Shown piece after piece: positions 26,671-35,300 of a stretch of DNA of 64,000 nt. The first letter of the stretch is position 1. Each line of letters opens with the position of its first letter. Under the pieces are notes generated by a model. The model had not been told where the DNA came from, ran no database searches, and saw only the letters and a program-made list of their open reading frames with translations. Origin of the DNA: a virus; IMG/VR virus record IMGVR_UViG_3300009786_000012, positions 1-64,000 of that record; one strand, given 5' to 3'. A program made the translations under genes and the position numbers.

Positions 26671-26766
26671 ATGTGGAATATCCTGAGTATCGTAGAGAAA
26701 TCTGCGGTTAATAACGATATTGTAGCACAGCTCGAAAAGATACAATCAACAAAGAAGGAAGCATAA
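26671..26766 (+). CDS. 31-residue small ORF
   Basis: MWNILSIVEKSAVNNDIVAQ and 11 more residues, with CGGAG 8-10 bases upstream, ending 2 nt before the next gene's ATG. Its 3' end contains the AAGGA that serves the next gene as ribosome binding site. It may be a real small protein or a translational leader for the gene at 26769. Confidence 0.4.
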   Translation: MWNILSIVEKSAVNNDIVAQLEKIQSTKKEA

Positions 26767-26768
26767 GT

Positions 26769-27932
26769 ATGCCAAAAGCAAAACAAGTTGCAGCTACCCT
26801 GACTAATATCCTAGAAAATCCATTGATGGTGGGGATTAGAGATAGAGGACATGATGTGGTTTCGTTGATTGATAAGATTGACGCCTTATGGGTGTACGAT
26901 CTATTCAGTCGCAACCCGAGTGCTGCTCAGCACGATGACGCCGGTAATCTGATTTGTGCAACAGATCTAGATCTCGCTACTTTTCTGTATGCATTATGGG
27001 ATAGAGAAGCAGTCATCAATATACCTGAGTATCATTCAATGAGGGGTGGAACCAAACAAGAAGGACAAATGGTTGTGTCGGATAAAAATCGGCATGGCAA
27101 AATTATGGGATTAACTGCACACAAAGAGGTATTCACATTCGGAATTCGTATTTTCGATCAAAATGTGATGACTACCGATGGTACAGGACATCCAAGAACA
27201 TTCAACGTAACAGGATTGAATGGAGAATGGTATGACGGATGGAACACTATCGAGTTCATGCCAACCGCAGCTGAAAATAAATTCATGATGGAGTCGGGTA
27301 TTCTTACTGATAACAAGATTGTCTTTGACAACTTCGTTTCACCAGAAAGATGGATCTCGTTTTATGGTCAGTATTATTTCTTGACGAAATCAATGCTGGA
27401 CAGATTGACTGAAGAGAAAAAGCATCTCATTCATGAATGGGATAGACTTAGCTCCACTGGAATTGTTCTATCGGACGATAAAGAAGGAGTTATTAATACG
27501 TATAAGACTACGACATCTGAAAGAGAAAAAACAAAGCCGGTAAAGGTTGAGTATTTCTTGGTGGAGATTGATACTCCTGACATTGAGACTTCGTTTGAAG
27601 AATATGATAAAAACGAAGATGCCTTAAGAACCATTAAGAATAAACTTAAAGCGGTAAAAACTGCACAAGCAAAATTCAGATTCACAACTCGTTGTGTTGA
27701 ATTTGCAGCAAGCAGAGAAGGAACTGATAGTTTCCCAACATGGATTCAAAATGTGAATTGGGAACCTGACAAGATCAAAAGGACCACATGGAATCGCTTA
27801 AAGATTACACAACCATCTGTGGGTGAAAGATCCGTATCTCTCAGATACAGGGTCAAAGAAGGAACCCAACAAGTGAACACTCGTTCGAACATTCCGAGCC
27901 GTGTTGAACTCATAACAGAAGGAAAACTATAG
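26769..27932 (+). CDS. unknown protein, GC-richer codons
   Basis: A 387-residue protein with a folded-looking first two-thirds (segments such as HGKIMGLTAHKEVFTFGIRIF and VTGLNGEWYDGWNTIEF) and a charged helical stretch around 285-330. Use of C- and G-ending codons is higher than in flanking genes, matching other isolated genes here that may be strongly expressed. An AAGGA Shine-Dalgarno lies 10 nt upstream. No enzyme motif or known virion family was recognised. A structural or nucleic-acid-binding role late in infection is a guess based on codon use. Confidence 0.7.
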   Translation: MPKAKQVAATLTNILENPLMVGIRDRGHDVVSLIDKIDALWVYDLFSRNPSAAQHDDAGNLICATDLDLATFLYALWDREAVINIPEYHSMRGGTKQEGQMVVSDKNRHGKIMGLTAHKEVFTFGIRIFDQNVMTTDGTGHPRTFNVTGLNGEWYDGWNTIEFMPTAAENKFMMESGILTDNKIVFDNFVSPERWISFYGQYYFLTKSMLDRLTEEKKHLIHEWDRLSSTGIVLSDDKEGVINTYKTTTSEREKTKPVKVEYFLVEIDTPDIETSFEEYDKNEDALRTIKNKLKAVKTAQAKFRFTTRCVEFAASREGTDSFPTWIQNVNWEPDKIKRTTWNRLKITQPSVGERSVSLRYRVKEGTQQVNTRSNIPSRVELITEGKL

Positions 27933-27943
27933 AAGTTTAAATT

Positions 27944-27990
27944 GGATACATAGTAGATTTAATAGATTTATCATGCGTATCCCCCTTTTA
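27944..27990 (+). terminator. weak terminator-like hairpin
   Basis: GGATAC (27944-27949) pairs with GTATCC (27977-27982) over a long AT-rich loop, followed by CCCTTTTA. The stem is short and the loop long, so terminator function is uncertain. Confidence 0.3.
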
Positions 27991-27998
27991 TATATATT

Positions 27999-28154
27999 AT
28001 GGACGAACTTTTTGAAATATTTATTGATGATCTAAACCCTGAGTGCCGAAAACGGTTATTAGAGTTTTTAGAAATGACAGAAGAACAAGTTAAAACAGAA
28101 ACTAACTGGGACATCCATTCAATAACGGAAGTCCCCAAACCGGAACCACAATGA
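27999..28154 (+). CDS. 51-residue acidic small ORF
   Basis: MDELFEIFIDDLNPECRKRL continues as an acidic helical protein ending PKPEPQ. There is no clear Shine-Dalgarno, but it fills the space between two genes and has codon composition like its neighbours. Unknown function; probably translated. Confidence 0.5.
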   Translation: MDELFEIFIDDLNPECRKRLLEFLEMTEEQVKTETNWDIHSITEVPKPEPQ

Positions 28155-28165
28155 AGTAATTGACT

Positions 28166-28654
28166 ATGGCATATAATGCAAAACATGAACACATAGCGGC
28201 ACAAGTCGAGAAAGCTTTCTCTGCTCACCAGCACTACTATTTGAAAGTAGATAGTGGGGATAGTGGGGATAGTGGACGGCATCGAATAGGAACCGTGTTT
28301 GTTGGGCTTACATCAGATGGAGATGTTTGCAGGGGCGTTTCAATATGCAGTACCACTGAAACATTCAACAAAGACGAAGGATGGTGTCGATCAGCAGTAA
28401 GAGCTCTTAGAGCAACAAAGAAGAAAGAACACACTCTTCCAGTTATTGTTAGTGTGACGGAGGGCGATGATGACAGTGGGGATAAACTGTTTATAGCTCC
28501 TGCTTCAGTATTGATCACGATTGAACATCATGGTGAGATTTTACAATCTGAAGAAAGGTCAGAAGAAGGAAATTTCGGATATAAATCTCAGTTTGCAGTT
28601 ACGCCAACTGAGGCAGAAAAGAAAATCTTACATTTAGGCGCACCATATCCATAA
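28166..28654 (+). CDS. unknown protein with DSG repeats
   Basis: A 162-residue protein with no recognised domain. Residues around 28-36 read DSGDSGDSG, encoded by a 9-bp tandem repeat. The rest alternates strands and acidic loops (for example GTVFVGLTSDGDV, then TLPVIVSVTEGDDDSG). ATG 28166 is preferred to TTG 28160. Codon use is richer in GC than in most neighbours. A terminator follows. Confidence 0.65.
   Translation: MAYNAKHEHIAAQVEKAFSAHQHYYLKVDSGDSGDSGRHRIGTVFVGLTSDGDVCRGVSICSTTETFNKDEGWCRSAVRALRATKKKEHTLPVIVSVTEGDDDSGDKLFIAPASVLITIEHHGEILQSEERSEEGNFGYKSQFAVTPTEAEKKILHLGAPYP
28250..28275 (+). repeat. 9-bp tandem repeat (GATAGTGGG, three copies)
   Basis: Two exact copies and a third with the last base changed encode Asp-Ser-Gly repeats. 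A slippage-prone site that can gain or lose units without breaking frame. Confidence 0.85.
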
Positions 28655-28674
28655 TAGAAAAGGACAAATGATAT

Positions 28675-28716
28675 AAGTGACGGGTTATAATGTCTCGTCA
28701 CTTATTGACTTTCTTT
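28675..28716 (+). terminator. probable intrinsic terminator
   Basis: AAGTGACGGG (28675-28684) pairs with CTCGTCACTT (28694-28703), 10 bp including one G-U, with a 9-nt loop, followed by the T-rich ATTGACTTTCTTT. It separates the DSG-repeat gene from the glutaminase-QueC gene string. Confidence 0.7.
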
Positions 28717-28732
28717 AAGAGAAATTTAATAT
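28705..28732 (+). promoter_or_regulatory. candidate sigma70-like promoter for the SLOG-to-Dda gene string
   Basis: TTGACT (28705-28710), 16-bp spacer, TAATAT (28727-28732), placed right after a terminator and about 45 bp before the next start codon. The -10 equals that of the candidate at 502-507. A TATAAATA box also lies at 28768-28775, directly against the GTG start, which is too close to serve that gene. Confidence 0.4.
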
Positions 28733-28775
28733 GGTTGTTTTTACAATATTTTATTTTTAATCAGGATTATAAATA

Positions 28776-29261
28776 GTGAATACTGAAAGCAATGACACTC
28801 CGTTAAGAGTGGGATTTACAGGAACTAGAATTGGAATGAGCCTCTACCAAAAAGAGACATTGAGACAAATGTTATCCGCAAATGGTATAGTAACTGAATT
28901 TCATCATGGGGATTGTATCGGATCAGATACTGATTCTCATATCATATGTCTTAACATGGGTATAAGTATTATTATCCACCCCCCAACTAATTCAAGATTG
29001 AGGAATTACAATAACGATTCCAAAGTAGAACATAGAGCAAAGGATTATTTAGAACGTAATAAGGATATTGTAAATTGTACAGATATTCTTATTGCCACAC
29101 CAGAAACATTAATTGAGGAACAGAGATCTGGAACATGGTCAACAATCAGATATGCTAGCAGAAATAGTAAGATTGTGTTACTTATAAATGAGAATGGATT
29201 AATTTATAAGTATTTTGATGGTCAGCCAAAGATCCATAATAGTATACGAGTTAACGGATAA
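28776..29261 (+). CDS. SLOG-domain protein (Rossmann-like nucleotide-binding)
   Basis: A 161-residue protein starting at GTG 28776. RVGFTGTRIGM near the N-terminus, FHHGDCIGSDTDSH, IIHPP and YLERNKDIVNCTDILIATP, then RSGTWSTIRYA, follow the pattern of SLOG-superfamily domains (YpsA/DprA/lysine-decarboxylase-like) that bind or sense nucleotide-derived ligands. In phages such proteins stand alone and their ligands are mostly unknown. It starts the gene string with glutaminase, ligase and QueC, so a nucleotide-related job is possible. Confidence 0.75.
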   Translation: MNTESNDTPLRVGFTGTRIGMSLYQKETLRQMLSANGIVTEFHHGDCIGSDTDSHIICLNMGISIIIHPPTNSRLRNYNNDSKVEHRAKDYLERNKDIVNCTDILIATPETLIEEQRSGTWSTIRYASRNSKIVLLINENGLIYKYFDGQPKIHNSIRVNG

Positions 29262-29277
29262 CAAGAGACAAAAAAAC

Positions 29278-30090
29278 ATGTGTGGAATATCAATGTTTTT
29301 CGCAAGAGAATCAAAACCAGATTATGAAATTATAGAGCCTCTGTTTAAATGGTCTGAAAAACGAGGGACCGACGGATTTGGAATTTCAATTATAAAAAGA
29401 TCTGAACCTGCAAGGAAGATAACTACATACAGAAGTATTTACCCCTATTCAACATGTAAGGGTGAAGTGAAAAGTTTTGTGAAAGTTAACTTTGACAAAG
29501 GAGATTTATTACTATCCAATGCAAGAGCAGCTCCTGAACAAGAGCCTCCTACTACTGAAACAAATATGCAGCCTATTGTAAATGATGGAGTTGTAGTTGT
29601 TCATAATGGTTCTGTCTCTAATTTTGTATGTGTGGATTTGAAGAATTGGTCTAATAATACTGGCAAGTTTAAGTTTAATACACAGATTGATTCTGAAGCT
29701 ATTATTGCAGAGTATATAAGGCAGGACAAAAATATCAAAGACACATGCGAACATTTGTCTGGTGGTTTTGCTGCAATACTATATGATATTGCATTAGATA
29801 GAGTTTATTACTGGACTGATTTTAAACCGTTAGCCCATATGGCTATTCGGGGAATAGGATATGGATTATCTAGTTCTAACGGGTGTCTTACAGAAATAAT
29901 AGAAGATGTTACTGATTGTACTAGAAACGGCGAAAATACATGGGAAGACTTTTATAATCACTATCTAAGAGGCCAACGTATTAAGAGTCTGGATTTAGAT
30001 TCTGGCTTTATTAGAAATATTAAATTCAGTCCTAGATTTGTAACTCAGAATTTTGATACAAACTTTGATAATGATGGAAATAGAAGATGA
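29278..30090 (+). CDS. class II glutamine amidotransferase (GAT), stand-alone
   Basis: The 270-residue protein begins Met-Cys-Gly-Ile, exposing Cys2 as the N-terminal nucleophile after methionine removal. I therefore chose ATG 29278 over the longer frame at 29215. Conserved class II features are KRGTDGFGIS, SNARAAPE, VVVHNGSVSN, QIDSEAI and SGGFAAIL. The domain releases ammonia from glutamine. Its neighbour one gene down is QueC; in some archaea and phages GAT and QueC are fused (Gat-QueC), the enzyme that turns preQ0 into the amidine of archaeosine. Here the two halves are separate genes with a ligase between them. The gene overlaps the ligase by 4 nt. Confidence 0.88.
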   Translation: MCGISMFFARESKPDYEIIEPLFKWSEKRGTDGFGISIIKRSEPARKITTYRSIYPYSTCKGEVKSFVKVNFDKGDLLLSNARAAPEQEPPTTETNMQPIVNDGVVVVHNGSVSNFVCVDLKNWSNNTGKFKFNTQIDSEAIIAEYIRQDKNIKDTCEHLSGGFAAILYDIALDRVYYWTDFKPLAHMAIRGIGYGLSSSNGCLTEIIEDVTDCTRNGENTWEDFYNHYLRGQRIKSLDLDSGFIRNIKFSPRFVTQNFDTNFDNDGNRR

Positions 30091-31400
30091 ATGACTTACA
30101 AAACTTAGCACCCTTTGTAGAAGAAGCTAATGCTTCTAATTCTACATTAGATAAAAAGAAAGTAATTGAAAGATATCCACAATGCAAGGAAATATGGAAG
30201 TACATATATGATACGATAAACTATCAGTATGGCGTTACTTCTGATAACCTTAAAAAGTTATCTAGTGTTGTGGCTGAAACAAATGAATACAATGAAATTA
30301 TAACATTATTAAAGGCGTTAGATAATAGAACTCTGACCGGTCATGATGCAGTAGGAGCAGTTAATAGATTCATAGCAGAAAACCATGAACATACTGATCT
30401 TATATATAATATCATTGACAGAAATCTAAAGACTAGAACTGATACTAAATTAATCAATAAAATATTTCCTAATACTATTCCAGTGTTTAATGTTTCATTG
30501 TGTGAAACATATAATGCTAAAGCAAAAGTTGATTTTGTAAAAGAGAAATGGTATGCGTCAAGGAAACTCGACGGCAATCGTTGTTTAATATTTGTAGATA
30601 ATGATCTTAATGTTAAATTCTTTTCAAGAAGTGGTAAAGAATTCTACACATTAGATGTAGTTAAATCTACTTTATTAACGTGGGCTGGTGAAAAAGAAAA
30701 AGAAGATCTAATTAGGAATAAAGTCATTGATGGTGAAATCTGTATGGTTGAAGATGGACTAGAGGATTTCCAGAAGATAATGAAATATATAAGGAAAAAG
30801 AACTATACAATTCTAAATCCTAAATTCTATGCATTTGATATAATGTCTATGGATGATTTTTGGAATGAAAAGGGAACAACCACATTCATTAATCGATTGG
30901 GGTTTTTAACAAATATTGGATTTGATGGAACAGTTTTGACCTCGCTACCACAAACGCTAATCACTTCCACTGATATGTTTGATGCTTGTGCTAAGGCAGC
31001 TAATGACAATGAATGGGAAGGACTGATACTTCGAAATGGAGATTCAGTGTATGAAGGAAAGCGGACCAGAAGCATGTATAAAGTTAAACAATTTATAGAT
31101 GCAGAGTATATAATTAAAAGTGTATCAATGGGTCCATTCAGGCATATTGATTCTATAACAGGATTAGAAGTTGAATGTGAATTGCTCAGTAGAGTTAGTA
31201 TTGAACATAAGGGGAATCCGGTGGGGGTAGGTTCTGGATTTAGTCTTGAACAGAGAAAGATGTGGCATAAAGATCCGAATGATCTGTTAGGTAGAACTAT
31301 AACAGTTAGATATTTTGAGGAAACAGTAGATGAAAAAGGAAAACCGAGTTTGCGATTTCCAGTTATCAAGCATATTTATGATGGAGAAAGAGATGTATGA
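30087..31400 (+). CDS. 30: ATP-dependent DNA ligase
   Basis: A 437-residue nucleotidyltransferase with the adenylation motif KLDGNR (K160 accepts AMP), motif III/IIIa segments AFDIMSM, motif IV EGLILRNG and motif V MYKVK, then an OB-fold domain with LLGRTITVRYFEE. Size and layout match T4 gp30 ligase, which seals nicks in replication and repair. An N-terminal helical domain (about 1-120) precedes the catalytic core. It is embedded by 4-nt overlaps between GAT and QueC. Confidence 0.92.
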   Translation: MNDLQNLAPFVEEANASNSTLDKKKVIERYPQCKEIWKYIYDTINYQYGVTSDNLKKLSSVVAETNEYNEIITLLKALDNRTLTGHDAVGAVNRFIAENHEHTDLIYNIIDRNLKTRTDTKLINKIFPNTIPVFNVSLCETYNAKAKVDFVKEKWYASRKLDGNRCLIFVDNDLNVKFFSRSGKEFYTLDVVKSTLLTWAGEKEKEDLIRNKVIDGEICMVEDGLEDFQKIMKYIRKKNYTILNPKFYAFDIMSMDDFWNEKGTTTFINRLGFLTNIGFDGTVLTSLPQTLITSTDMFDACAKAANDNEWEGLILRNGDSVYEGKRTRSMYKVKQFIDAEYIIKSVSMGPFRHIDSITGLEVECELLSRVSIEHKGNPVGVGSGFSLEQRKMWHKDPNDLLGRTITVRYFEETVDEKGKPSLRFPVIKHIYDGERDV

Positions 31401-32320
31401 GTGAATTATGTCTAGTATCATGTAGTGGGGGCTTAGACTCTTCCTCTACATTAGCAATGTTAAAATTAGCAGGCTACGAGAATGTCATAGCATGTTATTT
31501 CAATTATAATCATAGAGGTGGCGATTGTGAAAAATTGGCTATCACGAATGTTGTTGATGAATTAACAGCTAAAGGAATGCCTGTTACACTTAAGGAATTT
31601 GATCTTTCTGGTATTTATGAAGCTATGGGAAGTAAGGATATATCTATGTTAGAGAATCCTGAGGCCGAAGTGACCACCGGAACGGCTAAGGGGCTGAAAA
31701 CACTACATGCATGGCACCCTGGACGCAATATGATGTTCATGACGGTAATGGCATCATATGCAGAATCATTGGTTATGAAACATGGATATGATAAAGTTTA
31801 TCTATTAGGTGGATTTTTGAATCTTACAGAATCAGGTCACTACCCCGACAATTCAGAATACTTTTTACAATCATGTTTGGAACTATTTAATTATGGAACA
31901 TTGATAGGAAATAGGATAACTCCATTATATGGATTATCTAATTTAATGAAATCAGATCAGTGGGAATTGATTAAACACTTTGATTTATGGGATGCCATCA
32001 AACATACTATTAGTTGTGATAGACCTTATTTATATAGTACATCTGATGGGGATTCAGTATCGACCCCACATAATTGTATGAAGGATGGTCTTCCCGCATG
32101 TGGATCGGGACTTCTGTCATATTGGTCTTCTAAAATGGTTGGGATAGATGACATGAATATTAGAAACTTCTATGAAGTAGATGATCCTGATTACCACCCA
32201 TACATACCTGTTCATATAAACGAAGGGAAGACTCTAGATAAAGATATCTACAATATTATAGATAGAATACAAATTCCTGAAGATAGAAAAAGTGAATTAC
32301 GTTCTCGATTAGGAGGTTAA
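31397..32320 (+). CDS. queC: QueC-like 7-cyano-7-deazaguanine (preQ0) synthase
   Basis: This 307-residue PP-loop ATPase has SGGLDS (10-15) for ATP binding and a C-terminal cysteine cluster (TISCDRP, HNCMKDG, PACGSG) that can hold zinc. QueC uses ATP and ammonia to turn carboxy-deazaguanine into preQ0. It is longer than bacterial QueC (about 230 residues) with an insert around 85-130. The stand-alone class II glutaminase two genes upstream could serve it with ammonia, as in Gat-QueC fusions, giving preQ0 or a formamidine product. QueE, which makes the substrate, is not in the window. Confidence 0.88.
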   Translation: MSELCLVSCSGGLDSSSTLAMLKLAGYENVIACYFNYNHRGGDCEKLAITNVVDELTAKGMPVTLKEFDLSGIYEAMGSKDISMLENPEAEVTTGTAKGLKTLHAWHPGRNMMFMTVMASYAESLVMKHGYDKVYLLGGFLNLTESGHYPDNSEYFLQSCLELFNYGTLIGNRITPLYGLSNLMKSDQWELIKHFDLWDAIKHTISCDRPYLYSTSDGDSVSTPHNCMKDGLPACGSGLLSYWSSKMVGIDDMNIRNFYEVDDPDYHPYIPVHINEGKTLDKDIYNIIDRIQIPEDRKSELRSRLGG

Positions 32321-32323
32321 TCT

Positions 32324-32812
32324 ATGGACACCCAGCAACCTGATGCTGTTACTACAATGGCAAACAATTATGTTACATCGGTTTGTAACCCGGCTATAAC
32401 ATATACTCATATTTCGTCTAATGTCAATAAACCTGTTTTTCATAAAGATGGATATTTTGAATTAAAGTCAGCCGCTAACATGAGAGTAATGAACCCAACC
32501 CAAATACCAATGGGGTTGAGTATAGATTTTCCTATAGGTGTAATTCCATTCATTCAAGTTGATCCATCATTAGAATTTGATCATGGTGTCTATGTTCAAA
32601 ATTACATGTATAGAAATGAACATGATGGGGAAGTGTGGCTAAGTGTTACTGCTTTTAACTATGCATATGAATTTGCAGTAGGTGATGTTATTGCTAGAGT
32701 ATTTGTATTCTCGTCACCGGGAGGGACATTAGACATATACGAAAAAGAAGAAGAGACTGAAGAAGAGACTGGAGAAGAGAATGACCCAACAGACGACCCT
32801 GGAATACAGTAA
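32324..32812 (+). CDS. dUTPase-like fold protein
   Basis: A 162-residue protein whose middle (40-135) resembles trimeric dUTPases in strand order: a FELKSAAN strand, NPTQIPMGLSIDFP as in PG...TGI, then a GEVWLSVTAF segment like YRGEI-x-V, and FAVGDVIARVFVF as in GDRIAQLV. The usual catalytic Asp-Tyr and Ser motifs are poorly kept, so it might bind a nucleotide without hydrolysing it, or be a structural domain with this fold. An acidic low-complexity tail follows. AGGAGG upstream is a strong ribosome site. Confidence in the fold is moderate, in activity low. Confidence 0.5.
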   Translation: MDTQQPDAVTTMANNYVTSVCNPAITYTHISSNVNKPVFHKDGYFELKSAANMRVMNPTQIPMGLSIDFPIGVIPFIQVDPSLEFDHGVYVQNYMYRNEHDGEVWLSVTAFNYAYEFAVGDVIARVFVFSSPGGTLDIYEKEEETEEETGEENDPTDDPGIQ

Positions 32813-33998
32813 AGAACAAAACGAAGCCATTGGATTAATAACCGAGTGGTATAATTATAATGAGGAGAAACCATTTATTCTTGGAGGTTATGCTGGAACT
32901 GGCAAAACTACGTTAGTAAGTACAATCCAGCGTATATTTCCTAGAATGGTGAAAATTGCATATATCAGTTATACTGGTAAGGCATCTCATGTGTTAAGAG
33001 TTAAACTCAAGTCTACTAATTCATTAAGACCCGTAGATTATTGCGGAACTATACATTCCTTGATATATAAACCAAAGGTTGAGGAATCTTCAGGGAATAT
33101 CATTTCCTGGGATTTAAAAACCAAGGATGAAGTTGAGTATGATCTACTAGTTGTAGATGAAGCTAGTATGATTGGATCGGATATATATAAGGATTTGAAA
33201 AGTTATGAAATCCCCATATTAGCAGTTGGGGATTGCTTTCAACTTCCACCTATTGAAGGAACATTAAATTTAATGGAAAATCCTGATTTTATGTTACGTG
33301 AAATACATAGGCAGAGTGAAGGAAATCCAATAATAAAATTATCTATGGATATAAGATCGAACGGAGTTATACCTCCAGGTATGTATGGAGAAAAAGTTGC
33401 AAAGGTAGTTGGAAGTAAAAACAAAGCTGTAAATAACTTCCTTCGTAATACTAATAACTTTGATACAACTTTATTACTATGTGGGTTTAATGCTACTAGA
33501 GTAAAGATGAATAATTACATTCGAGAAAATTTATTGAAAAGAACTACTTCAGATCCCCAGAAGGGAGACAGAGTAGTTTGTTTAAAGAATAATCATTTTG
33601 CAATGGATACTGTTATATACAATGGTAGTTGTGGCAGGATAAGATATATCTCAGATCATGGTTGTTATTATGAAATAGAAGTAGCAATAGATGAAACCCC
33701 TGAAGTATATCATGGACCCATAGATAAAACATGTTTTGGGAATTCGTCTCCTGAGATGAATCCTACTAAAGTGAATAGAGCAGTGATATCTGCATCGTCT
33801 CTTAACGTATATGCAGCTAAACTTGATTATTTTGATTATGGTTATTGCTTGAGTGTTCATAAAGCACAAGGAAGTCAAGCAAATCGAGTCATGGTATTAG
33901 AAGAACGAAGTAGCTATTGGGATGATGAATATTGGGCTAGGTGGTTATATACAGCAATAACAAGAGCACAGAATCAACTTCTAATAGTGGCAAGGTGA
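32781..33998 (+). CDS. dda: SF1 DNA helicase (Dda/RecD2-like)
   Basis: A 405-residue helicase with Walker A GGYAGTGKTT (about 35-44), VVDEASMIG (motif II), GDCFQLPPI (motif III), SVHKAQGSQANRV (motif V) and YTAITRAQNQL (motif VI). Size and motif set match T4 Dda, a 5'-to-3' helicase acting at origins and in recombination. It overlaps the previous gene by 32 nt, with a GGAGAAGAG ribosome site in the acidic tail of that gene. Confidence 0.92.
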   Translation: MTQQTTLEYSKEQNEAIGLITEWYNYNEEKPFILGGYAGTGKTTLVSTIQRIFPRMVKIAYISYTGKASHVLRVKLKSTNSLRPVDYCGTIHSLIYKPKVEESSGNIISWDLKTKDEVEYDLLVVDEASMIGSDIYKDLKSYEIPILAVGDCFQLPPIEGTLNLMENPDFMLREIHRQSEGNPIIKLSMDIRSNGVIPPGMYGEKVAKVVGSKNKAVNNFLRNTNNFDTTLLLCGFNATRVKMNNYIRENLLKRTTSDPQKGDRVVCLKNNHFAMDTVIYNGSCGRIRYISDHGCYYEIEVAIDETPEVYHGPIDKTCFGNSSPEMNPTKVNRAVISASSLNVYAAKLDYFDYGYCLSVHKAQGSQANRVMVLEERSSYWDDEYWARWLYTAITRAQNQLLIVAR

Positions 33999-34082
33999 CT
34001 AAATGTAATAATATATGACATCCATGATTACAAGTATAACCATGATTGGGAATATTACTATCGAAGTAAGAATTGTGTCTGT

Positions 34083-34109
34083 AAATGATTTCATTTTAAA
34101 AAATCATTT
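34083..34109 (+). other. AT hairpin after the Dda-like gene
   Basis: AAATGATTT (34083-34091) and AAATCATTT (34101-34109) form a 9-bp perfect stem with a 9-nt loop in the gap between two genes. All-AT stem with no T-run; it could be an operator-type inverted repeat or RNA hairpin. An overlapping 56-codon ORF (34015-34185) is not supported well enough to call. Confidence 0.45.
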
Positions 34110-34168
34110 TAAACGAGAATTTAATAAGTTTTTCATTTCAAAATATTTATCAAAGGAGAGATATCCCA

Positions 34169-35041
34169 TTGGCATCTATAATTAGTCTACAGACAATATC
34201 AGATTCTGTATTAGTACAAGATATGAATTATGATTTTGGATATAAGAGAGTTAAAGATCCAGACGGTTCAGATACTCCGTATTTCAGTTTATCATATAGA
34301 GAGTCCGGGCAACCGTGGCTAACATGTAATGGACTATTGTCCGAAGAATACCAAGTAGCCAAAACATCAGAAATAATTAAAGATATACAAGCGTCTCTTG
34401 GTGCTAAAACAATTGGCGAAAAGCATTTTAGAGATAAAACATCAGTTAAAAGTATATTTATACTAAAGGATTATGTTTTAGATATTCCTGGTGATACTGA
34501 TGTAGATAAAATTCTATTCAATTTAATGACAAATTTGAATCTAGAAGAAATAACTTCTAAGACCGGATTAGCATTTGGAATAATAAATGGATTTTCTGGT
34601 AATCTTGCTTTGCAGTTGAATTACAGTTTCGTTACTGCATTGTTTGGGGACAAAGAAGATGGTACTAAAGCTAAAGCAAGTGTATCTAATCCTTTTGTAT
34701 TAGATGAGTTTACTCACCGGCTTATTCATGATGACACACTCAATTTAACGTATGAACAAGTTAAGGATGTTAAGAGTAAATGCGAGGATAGAATAAACAA
34801 GTTCAAACAGATTCCTGTTGATATTGATTTCTTAACTGGTTTAACCAAAGCTTTTCCGAAAAAATTAGTGAGAACGTTTATCGAAATGCAAGACAACTTG
34901 AATGACGAATTTCGTAATCTGTATTATGCTTCATTCATTCTATCATATCTTATCGACGCTGATAAGAACATTGTTAGGGAATTAGAATTAAGAAAGTATC
35001 TATCAGCATTTGTAGCAAAAAAAGATGGAAAGTTAATATAA
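34169..35041 (+). CDS. hypothetical protein starting at TTG
   Basis: A 290-residue protein. The TTG at 34169 follows AAGGAG (34153-34158) at 10 nt, making it the best start. The first third is beta-rich (ISDSVLVQDMNYDFG, then TPYFSLSYRESG), the C-terminal half helical. It faintly recalls large phage proteins of the DUF932 type but lacks a convincing motif. It stands between the replication genes and the tail/terminase genes. Confidence 0.6.
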   Translation: MASIISLQTISDSVLVQDMNYDFGYKRVKDPDGSDTPYFSLSYRESGQPWLTCNGLLSEEYQVAKTSEIIKDIQASLGAKTIGEKHFRDKTSVKSIFILKDYVLDIPGDTDVDKILFNLMTNLNLEEITSKTGLAFGIINGFSGNLALQLNYSFVTALFGDKEDGTKAKASVSNPFVLDEFTHRLIHDDTLNLTYEQVKDVKSKCEDRINKFKQIPVDIDFLTGLTKAFPKKLVRTFIEMQDNLNDEFRNLYYASFILSYLIDADKNIVRELELRKYLSAFVAKKDGKLI

Positions 35042-35135
35042 GGAACAAATTGTAAATATAACTACTAACGACCTCCCATTGGTATGTTAAAATCTGAAAT
35101 GGAATATATTTTGGATTGAGGCTGTATTTCAAAAT

Positions 35136-35300
35136 ATGACAGTTGAAAATCTTCAAGATAATTGGAGAGATTTAGAAATAATTAGATTTCAATGTCAAAG
35201 TTACAAAGAGAGTGTTCGAATAATAAGTGATCAGAAAAAATTGGTAAAATGGGTTCTTGCAGATAAATATAAGCAGGAACAAAAAGGTAAACGAAAATGA
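35136..35300 (+). CDS. 54-residue basic small protein
   Basis: MTVENLQDNWRDLEIIRFQC and a helical lysine-rich remainder. Its stop overlaps the next ORF's ATG (ATGA at 35297), which supports translation. No family is recognised. Confidence 0.55.
   Translation: MTVENLQDNWRDLEIIRFQCQSYKESVRIISDQKKLVKWVLADKYKQEQKGKRK

Noticed and set aside
28768-28775. TATAAATA as a T4 late promoter for the SLOG gene
   Set aside because: It ends right against the GTG start, so an RNA from it would begin inside the coding sequence.
29215-29277. Longer frame for the class II glutaminase
   Set aside because: The family needs Cys as residue 2, which is met only by ATG 29278; the longer start also overlaps the SLOG gene.
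32324-32812. Active dUTPase
   Set aside because: The strand order fits but the catalytic Asp-Tyr and Ser-containing motifs are not convincing, so only the fold is called.
34015-34185. 56-codon ORF between the Dda-like gene and the TTG-start gene
   Set aside because: It includes the AAATGATTT inverted repeat, has no ribosome site and overlaps the next gene, whose AAGGAG is inside it.
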